Shown piece after piece: positions 49,713 through 58,157 of a stretch of 64,000 bases of DNA. The DNA comes from Burkholderiales bacterium (GTDB taxonomy: Bacteria > Pseudomonadota > Gammaproteobacteria > Burkholderiales > Burkholderiaceae_C). The number at the start of each line of letters is the position of its first letter. Position 1 is the stretch's first letter. The notes beneath the pieces are model-generated. The model was not told the origin of the DNA. It made no database searches and was given only the letters and a program-made list of their open reading frames with translations. The translations under genes were made by a program, and so were the position numbers. Location of the stretch: NCBI GenBank assembly GCA_016702555.1, contig JADJDV010000007.1, positions 744,001 to 808,000 of the forward strand, read 5' to 3'.

Positions 49713-51866
49713 GTGGAAGTTTCGTTCACCAAAGAGATCGAGTCCTTGCGCCTGGGCGCCGGGCAGCCGTTCCATGGCGAGGGCATCCTGGCCATCACCA
49801 AGGGCCTGCTGCAGTCGGGCGTGGCCTACGTCGGCGGCTACCAGGGCGCGCCGGTGTCGCACCTGATGGACGTGCTGGTGCAGGCGCGTGGCCTGATGGC
49901 CGAGCTGGGCGTGCACGTCGAGGCCTGCTCCAACGAGGCTTCGGCCGCCGCCATGCTGGGCGCCTCGATCCACTACCCGATCCGCGGCGCCGTGACCTGG
50001 AAGAGCATCGTCGGCACCAACGTCGCCGCCGATGCGTTGTCCAACCTGTCCTCGCCCGGCGTCACCGGCGGCGTGCTGATCGTGATCGGCGAGGACTACG
50101 GCGAGGGCGCCAGCGTGATCCAGGAGCGCACCCACGCCTATGCGCTCAAGTCCGGCATGGTCCTGCTCGATCCGCGGCCTGATCTGGCGCAGATGGTGGA
50201 CATGGTGGAGCACGGCTTCGCCATCAGCGAGGCCAGCAACATGCCGGCCATGCTGGAATTGCGCATCCGCGCCTGCCATGTGCGCGGCAGCTTCATCGCG
50301 CGCGACAACCGCTCGCCCGGCATCTCCACCCGCGCGCTGATGGATGAGCCGGCGCACTTCGACTACACGCGGCTGGCGCACCCGCCGGTCACCTTCGGGC
50401 ACGAGAAGCTGAAGTACGAGCAGCGCATCCCGGCTGCGCGCCGCTACATCGTGGAGCATGGCCTGAACGAGCTGCGCCCGGGCGCGCGCGGCGATCTGGG
50501 CCTGATCGTGCAAGGCGGCATCTACAACACGCTGGTGCGCGCGCTGCAGCAGTTCGGCCTGGCCGATGCCTTTGGCGAGCTGGAGATTCCGACGCTGGTG
50601 CTCAACGTCACCAGCCCGCTGGTGCCCGAGCAGATCACCGATTTCTGTAGCGCTAAGCGGGCCGTACTGCTGCTGGAGGAAGGTCAACCGGAATACCTGG
50701 AGCAGGAGATCGCCACCCTGCTGCGCCGGCAGGACATTCAGACGTCGTTGGCCGGCAAGGACGTGCTGCCGATGGGTGGCGAGTACACGGTCGAGGTGAT
50801 GGCCGCCGGCCTGGCGGCCTGGCTGGCCAAGGTGGCGCCCGACATCGACACCCAGGCGGTGCAGGGCTGGCTGGCGGGCAACCGGCAGCGCCGCACCGAG
50901 GTGGCCGCGGCGTTGCCCGAGCCGCTGCCGGCGCGCCCGCCGGGCTTTTGCATCGGCTGCCCCGAGCGGCCGGTGTTCTCGGCCATCAAGCTGGCGCAGC
51001 AGCACGTGGGGCCGGTGCACATCTCGGCCGACATCGGTTGCCATTCGTTTGGCACCTTCGAGCCCTTCAACACCGGCCACACCATCCTCGGCTTCGGCAT
51101 GAGCCTGGCCAGCCGCGCCGGCGTGTCGCCGCACATGAACCGGCGCGTGCTGGCGATCATGGGCGATGGTGGCTTCTGGCACAACGGCATCGTCACCGGC
51201 GTGCAGGCGGCGCTGTTCAACGGCGACGACGCGGTGCTGCTGATCTTCAAGAACGGCTACACCTCGGCCACCGGCACGCAGGACATCATCTCCACGCCCA
51301 GCGAAGACGCCAAGTTCAACGCCGAGGACAAGGGCCGCAGCCTGGTCGATACCAACCAGACCATCGAGAACGCGCTCAAGGGCCTGGGCGTGAAATGGAT
51401 GCGGGTGGTGAACACCTACGAGGTGGCGAAGATGCGCGACACGCTGGAGGAGGCCTTCACGACCTCCTTCAACGGCCTCAAGGTGATCGTCGCCGAGGGC
51501 GAGTGCCAACTCGAGCGCCAGCGCCGCGTCAAGCCCTGGATCGCCGGCCTGCTGAAGCAGGGCGCGCGCGTGGTGCGCGTCAAGTACGGCGTCGACGAGG
51601 ACGTGTGCACCGGCGACCACGCCTGCATCCGCCTGTCGGCCTGCCCGACGCTGACGCTGCGCGACAACCCCGATCCGCTGCGCGTCGACCCGATCGCCAC
51701 CGTCATCGACGGCTGCGTCGGCTGTGGCCTGTGCGGCGAGAACGCGCACGCGGCCACGCTGTGTCCGTCGTTCTACCGCGCCGAGGTGATCCAGAACCCG
51801 CGCTGGCATGAGCGCCTGATCCACGGCCTGCGCGCTGCCCTGGTGCGCGCGCTGCAACCCGCTTGA
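49713..51866 (+). CDS. iorA: Indolepyruvate ferredoxin oxidoreductase, alpha subunit
   Basis: IorA is the TPP-dependent subunit that decarboxylates arylpyruvates to arylacetyl-CoA. The 717-residue protein has the N-terminal pyrimidine-binding domain (QGAPVSHLMD), a TPP domain with GDGGFWHNGIVTGVQAALFN (about residue 486 onward), and a C-terminal ferredoxin-like part with CTGDHACIRLSACPTL and GCVGCGLCG, in the form I know from proteobacteria. GTG 49713 follows GAGGAG. iorB follows after a 169-base gap that holds a structured repeat. Confidence 0.9.
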   Translation: MEVSFTKEIESLRLGAGQPFHGEGILAITKGLLQSGVAYVGGYQGAPVSHLMDVLVQARGLMAELGVHVEACSNEASAAAMLGASIHYPIRGAVTWKSIVGTNVAADALSNLSSPGVTGGVLIVIGEDYGEGASVIQERTHAYALKSGMVLLDPRPDLAQMVDMVEHGFAISEASNMPAMLELRIRACHVRGSFIARDNRSPGISTRALMDEPAHFDYTRLAHPPVTFGHEKLKYEQRIPAARRYIVEHGLNELRPGARGDLGLIVQGGIYNTLVRALQQFGLADAFGELEIPTLVLNVTSPLVPEQITDFCSAKRAVLLLEEGQPEYLEQEIATLLRRQDIQTSLAGKDVLPMGGEYTVEVMAAGLAAWLAKVAPDIDTQAVQGWLAGNRQRRTEVAAALPEPLPARPPGFCIGCPERPVFSAIKLAQQHVGPVHISADIGCHSFGTFEPFNTGHTILGFGMSLASRAGVSPHMNRRVLAIMGDGGFWHNGIVTGVQAALFNGDDAVLLIFKNGYTSATGTQDIISTPSEDAKFNAEDKGRSLVDTNQTIENALKGLGVKWMRVVNTYEVAKMRDTLEEAFTTSFNGLKVIVAEGECQLERQRRVKPWIAGLLKQGARVVRVKYGVDEDVCTGDHACIRLSACPTLTLRDNPDPLRVDPIATVIDGCVGCGLCGENAHAATLCPSFYRAEVIQNPRWHERLIHGLRAALVRALQPA

Positions 51867-51880
51867 CACATGAAACACCC

Positions 51881-51986
51881 CCTGAGTCGCTTCGCGCCTT
51901 CCCCCTCAAGGGGGACAACGCCAGTGGCCGGCGCAGGTCCGGCCACGGCGTTCCTGGCAAGGGCCTGCTCCGCGGCCGTCGGGCTG
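51881..51986 (+). repeat. Dispersed structured repeat family A, copy 2
   Basis: CCCCCTCAAGGGGG (51901-51914), an imperfect stem (51917-51930 with 51940-51952) with one bulged A, and the box CCTGCTCCGCGGCCGTCGGG starting at 51964 appear in the same order as in copy 1 (7765-7880). The outer half of the stem differs in both arms but still pairs. It lies between iorA and iorB and so would be part of their shared transcript. Confidence 0.8.
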
Positions 51987-52035
51987 CCCGCGTGGCGGCC
52001 GCCGCGGACCGCGCTTCGGACCATGGAAAACTGAC

Positions 52036-53658
52036 ATGATGACAAGCTCCCCAACACAACCGATTACCCTGCTGATCTGCGCACTGGGCGGCGAGGGCGG
52101 CGGCGTGCTGGCCGAATGGCTGGCGGCCATCGCCCGCCACGCCGGCTACCCGGCGCAGGCCACCTCGATTCCCGGTGTGGCGCAGCGCACCGGCGCCACC
52201 ACCTACTACCTGGAGTTCTGGCCCGAGCACGAACGCACGCTGGGCGGCCGGCGCCCGGTGTTTGGCCTGACACCGCTGCCGGGCAAGCTCGACCTGCTGG
52301 TGTCGAGCGAACTGCTGGAGACGGTGCGCCAGATCGGCAACGGCATGGCCACGCGCGAGCGCGGCTGCGTCATCAGTTCGACCGCGCGCGCGCTGACCAC
52401 CGCCGAGCGCATGCCACTGGGCGACGGCCGCTGGGACGAAGCGCAGCTGGCCGCCGTGGTGCAGGCGCACGCCGCGCGCCACCACGTGCTGGACATGGCG
52501 CGCCTGACGCGCGAGGCCGGCACCGTGGTCAGCAGCGTGATGCTGGGCTGCATTGCCGCCAGCGGCGTGCTGCCGTTCACGCGCGCCGACTACGAGGCGG
52601 TGGTGGGCGAGGGCGGCGGCGGCGCGGCGAAGGCCAGCCTGCGCGGGTTCGCGCTCGGCCTGGAGGCGGTGCAGCAGCAGCGCGAGCAGGCGCGCACCGT
52701 GCTGGAACTGCTGGGCCAGCAGGCGCCGGACGGCGCCGCCCAGGTGAATCATTCATCCGCCGCGGCGGCGATCGCACAGGCGTTTCCGCCCGCCTTGCGC
52801 GAGCGCATCGGCCTGGGGCACGCGCGCGCCGTCGACTATCAGGACGCAGCCTATGGCCAGCTCTACCTGCAGCGCCTGCAGCGCCTGTGGGATGCCGAGC
52901 GGGCGGCCGGCGCCACGGCCGGCGAGGCCACGCACGAGGCCGCGCGCTGGCTGGCGCTGTGGATGGCTTTCGACGACATCGTGCGCGTGGCGCACCTGAA
53001 GGCCGTCGGCTCGCGGCGCGAGCGCGTGCGGCGCGAGGTGAAGGCCGGCGAGGGCGATCTGCTCAAGGTTTACGACCACTTCAAGCCTGGCGTGCCCGAG
53101 TTCGCCGGCCTGCTGCCGGCCGGCCTGGCGCGGCGCCTGACGCGCTGGGACGCGACGCGCCTGGCGCGCGGCGACAAGCCCTGGGCGCGTCCGCTCAAGC
53201 TGGGCACGCACACTGTGTTCGGCATGCTGGCGCTGCGCACCCTGGCCTCGATGAAGTGGCTGCGCCGCCGCGGCGAGCGCTTCGCCACCGAGCAGCGGCT
53301 GATCGAGCAATGGCTGGACGGCATCGTGCAAGGCCTGGCCGCCAGCCCCGCGCTGGGCCTGGAGATCGCGCGCTGTGGCCGCCTGATCAAGGGCTACGGG
53401 TCGACCAACGAGCGCGGCAAGAACAACCTGCTGCACGTGCTCGAACACCTGGCCCAGGCGCCCGCGCTGCCCGATCCGGCCCAGCGCGCCGAGGCCATCG
53501 CCGCCGCACGCACGGCCGCGCTGCAGGACGAAGGCGGCAAGGCGCTGGATGCCGCGCTGCGCGCCCACGGCGCGCCGGCACGGCCGCTGCGCGAGCAGCC
53601 AATTCACTGGGTGCGCAAGCCGGGCACACGCCAATCGACGACAGCGTCCGCACGTTGA
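52036..53658 (+). CDS. iorB: Indolepyruvate oxidoreductase, beta subunit with DUF6537 extension
   Basis: The 540-residue protein begins with the gamma-type domain of 2-oxoacid oxidoreductases (LICALGGEGGGVLAEWL, SIPGVAQRTGATTYYLEF) and ends with a long C-terminal domain of the type DUF6537. In archaea IorB is only about 200 residues; the longer form is usual in proteobacteria. It pairs with iorA. An ATG three bases later is an equal start. A TRAP transporter operon begins about 100 bases downstream. Confidence 0.9.
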   Translation: MMTSSPTQPITLLICALGGEGGGVLAEWLAAIARHAGYPAQATSIPGVAQRTGATTYYLEFWPEHERTLGGRRPVFGLTPLPGKLDLLVSSELLETVRQIGNGMATRERGCVISSTARALTTAERMPLGDGRWDEAQLAAVVQAHAARHHVLDMARLTREAGTVVSSVMLGCIAASGVLPFTRADYEAVVGEGGGGAAKASLRGFALGLEAVQQQREQARTVLELLGQQAPDGAAQVNHSSAAAAIAQAFPPALRERIGLGHARAVDYQDAAYGQLYLQRLQRLWDAERAAGATAGEATHEAARWLALWMAFDDIVRVAHLKAVGSRRERVRREVKAGEGDLLKVYDHFKPGVPEFAGLLPAGLARRLTRWDATRLARGDKPWARPLKLGTHTVFGMLALRTLASMKWLRRRGERFATEQRLIEQWLDGIVQGLAASPALGLEIARCGRLIKGYGSTNERGKNNLLHVLEHLAQAPALPDPAQRAEAIAAARTAALQDEGGKALDAALRAHGAPARPLREQPIHWVRKPGTRQSTTASAR

Positions 53659-53757
53659 AGGGCCGCCGATGCGGCGCGAGGGAAAACACCGTTGGAACGG
53701 GGATTTGTCCCTGCGATCATCGGTGCGCTTGACGTGTTTTGCTACAGGAGACTAGGC

Positions 53758-54789
53758 ATGAACTTGTTCGCAATCGGGGCGCGCTGCGCAGTCATCGGCT
53801 TGGCGGCGGTCACCTTTCAGGGTGTGGCGCAGGCGCAGGACAAGGCCGTGGAGTTGCGCTTCGCGCATTGGCTGCCGGCCACGCATCCGCTGGCCAAACT
53901 GGGTTTCGAGCCGTGGGCCAAATCGGTCGAGACGGCCTCCAACGGCAGCATCAAGGTGACGCTGTACCCGGCGCAGCAGCTGGGCAAGGCGGCCGACCAT
54001 TACGACATGTCACGCGATGGCATTGCCGACCTCACCTGGGCCAACCCGGGCTACCAGGCCGGCCGCTTTCCCCTGTTCGGGGCCGGCGAACTGCCGTTCC
54101 TGATGGCCAAGCCGGGGCCGGCCTCGGCGGCGCTGGACCAGTGGTATCGCAAGTACGCCGCACAGGAGATGAAGGACGTCAAGTTCTGCCTTGCGCACCT
54201 GCACATCGGCACACTGCATTCCAAGAAGCCGATCAGCGAGCCGTCGCAACTCAAAGGCATGAAGATTCGCGCCTCCAACGGCACCGCGGCCACCTACATG
54301 ACGGCACTGGGCGCCACCAACGTGCAGGTGTCCGCGCCCGAGTCACGCGATGCGCTGGAAAAAGGCGTCGCCGACGCGATCCTGTTCCCTTGGCATTCGA
54401 TCATCACCTTTGGTATCGACAAGGTGGCCAAATACCATGCCGGCATGCGCATGTATTCATCCGACTTCGCGTGGACCATGAACCGCGCGTTCTACGACAA
54501 GCTGTCGACCGGCCAGAAGAAGGTGATCGACGACCACTGCAATAACGAGTGGGCCGCCAAGATCGGGACCGCCTGGGGCGACGACGAGGATTCTGGGCAG
54601 GACAAGCTGGCCAGGACTGCGGGGCACACCGTCACGCCGATCTCGCCCCAGCAGCTGGAGGCCTGGAAGAAGTCTGCCGAGCCGGTGTACGAGCGCTGGC
54701 TGGCCGATGTCGCCAAGTCCGGCGTTGATGGGAAACAGGCGCTGGCTGAGTTGCGCAAGGAACTGGAAGCGCGCAAGGGCGGCCAGTGA
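53758..54789 (+). CDS. dctP: TRAP transporter substrate-binding protein, DctP type
   Basis: The 343-residue protein has a signal peptide cleaved after QGVAQAQ (about residue 26) and a DctP fold; the conserved arginine of the carboxylate site is in LKGMKIRASNG. Such proteins bind organic acids, often with a carboxylate group, in the periplasm. The ATG at 53758 is preceded by AGGAG. It is the first gene of the dctPQM set, and its stop overlaps dctQ (TGATG). Confidence 0.93.
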   Translation: MNLFAIGARCAVIGLAAVTFQGVAQAQDKAVELRFAHWLPATHPLAKLGFEPWAKSVETASNGSIKVTLYPAQQLGKAADHYDMSRDGIADLTWANPGYQAGRFPLFGAGELPFLMAKPGPASAALDQWYRKYAAQEMKDVKFCLAHLHIGTLHSKKPISEPSQLKGMKIRASNGTAATYMTALGATNVQVSAPESRDALEKGVADAILFPWHSIITFGIDKVAKYHAGMRMYSSDFAWTMNRAFYDKLSTGQKKVIDDHCNNEWAAKIGTAWGDDEDSGQDKLARTAGHTVTPISPQQLEAWKKSAEPVYERWLADVAKSGVDGKQALAELRKELEARKGGQ

Positions 54790-55301
54790 TGTGGGCCAGA
54801 AGGCTGCTGGCGGCTGTCGAGGCTACAGCGGCTTTCTTCCTTCTGCTGATCGCCTTGCTGACTGCCGGCAACGTGCTGTTGCGGGATCTGCTGCAGATCA
54901 CGATCCCGGACTGGTACGACGGCTCGCGCATGCTGCAGGGCATTGCGCTGTTCTGGGGCCTGGCGCTGGCCACCTATTACGGCAGCCACATCTGCGTCGA
55001 CATCGTCTGGGAAAACCTGAAGCCGGCCGGCCGGCGCGTGCTGGACGTGATCGCGACGACATGCACGCTGGCCTTGATGGCGCCGATGGCCTGGATGATC
55101 TGGCAGAAGGTGTTCTCCACCGGGACCCAGGGCACCAACGATCTTCGATTGCCGCTGGTGTGGCCGTATGCGCTGGCGGCGCTGGGCGCGACGGTTGCGG
55201 CGGTGTTGTGTCTGGTGCGCCTGCTTCTGCTGGCCGGTGACCGCGCGCCAACGCCGCCGCTCGACACCAGCGCCGAGATCGAGGTGGGCGATGAGCCGTG
55301 A
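54789..55301 (+). CDS. dctQ: TRAP transporter small permease, DctQ type
   Basis: The 170-residue protein has four membrane spans and the DctQ-like segment NVLLRDLLQITIPDWYDGSRML (about residues 29-50). It forms the membrane complex with DctM. ATG 54789 overlaps the dctP stop, and the gene's end overlaps dctM by 11 bases, so the three are translationally coupled. The C-terminal 25 residues are a charged cytoplasmic tail. Confidence 0.9.
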   Translation: MWARRLLAAVEATAAFFLLLIALLTAGNVLLRDLLQITIPDWYDGSRMLQGIALFWGLALATYYGSHICVDIVWENLKPAGRRVLDVIATTCTLALMAPMAWMIWQKVFSTGTQGTNDLRLPLVWPYALAALGATVAAVLCLVRLLLLAGDRAPTPPLDTSAEIEVGDEP

Positions 55302-56592
55302 TCTGGTCGCGCTGATCGGTTTCATCGCCATGTTCGCCCTGATGGCGATACGGGTTCCCATCGGCGTGTCGATGGGACTGGTCGGCATTGGCGGCTTCTG
55401 GGCCCTTACCAGCTGGCGGCCGGCCTTGAATCTGCTGGCCAACGTGCCGCTGTCGGTGCTGACCGATTACAACCTCAGCATCATCCCGATGTTCATCCTG
55501 ATGGGTGCGTTCGCCACGCGGTCGGGCATGAGCAGCGAACTGTTCGCGGCCGGCCGCGCCTGGCTGGGGCATTTGCGGGGTGGTCTGGGCATGGCCTCGA
55601 TCGCGGCTTGCGGCGGCTTCGCGGCGATCAATGGCTCATCGGTCGCCACGGCGGCCACGATGACGCAGGTTGCGTTGCCCGAGATGCGCCGATCCGGCTA
55701 TCACCCCGGCCTGTCGGCGGGCCTGATCGCCGCGGGCGGCACGCTCGGCATCATGATTCCACCTTCGGTCATTTTCGTGCTGTACGGCATCATGACCGAG
55801 ACCGATATCTCCAAGCTGTTCGCGGCTGGCGTGCTGCCGGGTCTGCTGGCCATCGGCCTGTATTTCCTGGTGGTTCAGTTCATCGCCTGGCGGCACCCGC
55901 AAATGCTGCCGCGGGGGGAGCCGTGCCCCTGGCGCGAGCGGCTGCTGTCGCTCAAGGGCTTGTGGGCAACGCTGCTGCTGTTTGCCTTCGTGCTTGGCGG
56001 CATTTATGTCGGGTTCTACACGGTCACCGAAGCCGCGGGCGTCGGCGCCGTCGGCACCCTGGTCATCGGTCTGCTGCGCAGGCGCCTCGGCCCGAAAGAG
56101 ATCAAGGGCGCGCTGGTGGACACCTTGCGGGTGTCGTCGGCGATCATGATGATCGTGCTGGGCGCCTACCTGTTCGGCTACTTCCTGACCATCACCCAGT
56201 TCACCCAGAACGCGGTGCAGTTTCTGGTGGAACTGCCGGTCGGCAAGTACGGTGTGCTGAGCCTGGTGCTGGTGGGCTACTTCATCCTGGGCGCGGTGAT
56301 GGACGAGCTGGCGATGATCCTGCTCACGGTGCCGATCGTCTTCCCCGCCATGATGCAGCTTGGCTTCGACCCGATCTGGTTCGGCGTCATCATCGTGATG
56401 GCGGTGACCTTCGGCATGATCTGCCCGCCGGTGGGCATCAACGTCTTCGTCATCAATTCGATCGTGCGCGACATCACGCTGGTGGACATCTACCGCGGGA
56501 CGATGCCGTTCATCGGGATCGACGTGGTGCGGCTGATCATTCTGGTGATGTTCCCGGCCATTTCTCTGTGGCTGCCCAGCCTGATTCCCTAG
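55291..56592 (+). CDS. dctM: TRAP transporter large permease, DctM type
   Basis: The 433-residue membrane protein carries out sodium-driven transport. It has about twelve spans and the family motifs IIPMFILMGAFATRSGMS, GGFAAINGSSVATAATM, and LGIMIPPSVIFVLYG near the middle, plus the mirrored GMICPPVGINVFVIN near residue 372. ATG 55291 lies within the dctQ end. The small protein and two amino-acid enzymes that follow point to an amino or keto acid as substrate. Confidence 0.94.
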   Translation: MSRDLVALIGFIAMFALMAIRVPIGVSMGLVGIGGFWALTSWRPALNLLANVPLSVLTDYNLSIIPMFILMGAFATRSGMSSELFAAGRAWLGHLRGGLGMASIAACGGFAAINGSSVATAATMTQVALPEMRRSGYHPGLSAGLIAAGGTLGIMIPPSVIFVLYGIMTETDISKLFAAGVLPGLLAIGLYFLVVQFIAWRHPQMLPRGEPCPWRERLLSLKGLWATLLLFAFVLGGIYVGFYTVTEAAGVGAVGTLVIGLLRRRLGPKEIKGALVDTLRVSSAIMMIVLGAYLFGYFLTITQFTQNAVQFLVELPVGKYGVLSLVLVGYFILGAVMDELAMILLTVPIVFPAMMQLGFDPIWFGVIIVMAVTFGMICPPVGINVFVINSIVRDITLVDIYRGTMPFIGIDVVRLIILVMFPAISLWLPSLIP

Positions 56593-56656
56593 CCATGCCG
56601 AAGTCGCCCGGGGTGCGGCGTGCGCGAGCGGCCTGCGGCGGGCAGGGTGGAGTCGC

Positions 56657-56977
56657 ATGATCGTCGAGATCGTCCGCTTCGGTCACCCCGCCGGCACCAC
56701 GCGCGAGCAGGTCGTCGAGGGTGCACTGGCCACGGTCGATCGCTGGCGCGCGAACCCGGAACTGTTGCGCAAGTTTTACCTGCTCAGCACCGACCAGTCG
56801 GAGGGCATCGGTATCTACGTCTGGTCCTCGATCGAAGCAGCACAGCGTGGCCACGACGCCGTCTGGATTGCCCAGGCCGAGCAGCGCAGCGGCGGGCCGG
56901 TGCGGATCGAGTACCACGAACTGCTGCTGGAACTGGACAACGTGGCAGGCCAACTGCTGCGCCATGACGCGCGCTGA
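56657..56977 (+). CDS. Small protein of unknown function, possibly dimeric alpha-beta barrel
   Basis: I do not recognise this 106-residue protein. Its pattern (strand, helix with REQVVEGALATVDRW, strand LRKFYLLS, GIGIYVWSSIEAAQRGHDA, then a final strand and helix) resembles ferredoxin-like ABM/YdhR monooxygenase or isomerase proteins. This is a guess from secondary structure. GGAG lies 7 bases before the ATG. It sits between dctM and the flavoprotein gene. Confidence 0.75.
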   Translation: MIVEIVRFGHPAGTTREQVVEGALATVDRWRANPELLRKFYLLSTDQSEGIGIYVWSSIEAAQRGHDAVWIAQAEQRSGGPVRIEYHELLLELDNVAGQLLRHDAR

Positions 56978-57013
56978 AGGCGGGCGCCAGGTGGCCTGTG
57001 GAAGAATCCACCC

Positions 57014-58144
57014 GTGCACGATTGCGAAGTCCTCATCGTCGGCGCCGGCATCGCCGGCAGTTCGCTGGCCTGGCGGCTGGCGCGCGCCGGTGTGGGCGTG
57101 GTGCTGCTGGAGCGTGAGTCGCAGCCCGGCTACCACAGCAGCGGCCGCTCGGCCGCGATGTTCATGGAGAGCTACGGGCCGCCGGGGGTGCGTGCGCTGA
57201 CGCGCGCCAGCCGGGCTTTCTATCTCGATCCGCCGGCCGGCTTCAGCGAACACCCGCTGATGCAGCGGCGCGATGCGCTGTTCGTCGCCACCGCCGCGCA
57301 GTGGCCGGCACTGGCGGCGCTACAGGATACGCTGGCCGGCAGTGGCACACCGACGTCCTGCCTGAGCGGGGCGCAGATTGAGCGCGCGGCGCCCGCGCTG
57401 CGGCCGGGTCGGTTCGAGCAGGCGCTGCTCGACGCCAGCGGCTACGACATCGATGCCCACGCGCTGCTGCAGGGTTTTCTGAGCGGCGCGCGGCAGGCCG
57501 GTGCGCGCCTGCTGACGGACACCGTGCCCACGCAGGCCGAGCGCAGCGGCAATGGCTGGTGCGTCGCGCTGTCGAACGGTGAGCGGCTGCCGGCGTGCAC
57601 CGTGGTCAACGCCGCCGGCGCCTGGGTCGACGAGCTGGCGTCGCTGTTCGGTGCCGCGCCCATCGGCATCGAGCCGCGCCGGCGCAGCGCCTTCACCTTT
57701 CGCGCGCCCGAGGGCGTGGACGTGTCGGACTGGCCAGCGGTGATCGATGTCGACGAGCACTGGTACTTCAAGCCCGACGCCGGCCAGCTCCTGGGTTCGC
57801 CCGCCAACGCCGACCCGGTGCCACCGCAGGACGTGCAGCCGGAAGAGCTGGACATTGCGCTCGGCATCCACGCCTTGCAGGAGGCGACCACGCTGGAGAT
57901 TCGTCGCCCCACCGCCACCTGGGCGGGGCTGCGCAGCTTCGTGCCGGATGGCGAGATCGTGATCGGCTTCGACAATGCCTGCCCGCGCTTCTTCTGGCTG
58001 GCGGCGCAGGGCGGCTACGGTATCCAGAGCGCCGCCGGCGCCAGCCTGCTGGCGGCCAGCCTGATCCAGGGCCAGGCCCTGCCCGATGAACTGGAGTCGC
58101 ATGGTGTGGAGCCCGCCGCCGTGTCGCCGTCCCGCTTGCGCTGA
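57014..58144 (+). CDS. FAD-dependent D-amino acid dehydrogenase (D-arginine dehydrogenase-like)
   Basis: The 376-residue flavoprotein has the FAD loop GAGIAG near residue 10 and follows the Pseudomonas D-arginine dehydrogenase closely as I remember it: QPGYHSSGRSAA, PRRRSAF, WYFKPDAGQLLGSPANADP, WAGLRSFVPDG, and AAQGGYGIQ. The arginine and tyrosine that hold the substrate carboxylate appear kept. The segment that in DADH has the guanidinium-binding glutamate reads RRDALFV here, so arginine is an unlikely substrate. It would make 2-oxo acids. It starts with GTG. Confidence 0.85.
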   Translation: MHDCEVLIVGAGIAGSSLAWRLARAGVGVVLLERESQPGYHSSGRSAAMFMESYGPPGVRALTRASRAFYLDPPAGFSEHPLMQRRDALFVATAAQWPALAALQDTLAGSGTPTSCLSGAQIERAAPALRPGRFEQALLDASGYDIDAHALLQGFLSGARQAGARLLTDTVPTQAERSGNGWCVALSNGERLPACTVVNAAGAWVDELASLFGAAPIGIEPRRRSAFTFRAPEGVDVSDWPAVIDVDEHWYFKPDAGQLLGSPANADPVPPQDVQPEELDIALGIHALQEATTLEIRRPTATWAGLRSFVPDGEIVIGFDNACPRFFWLAAQGGYGIQSAAGASLLAASLIQGQALPDELESHGVEPAAVSPSRLR

Positions 58145-58157
58145 AAGGCATCCACTC

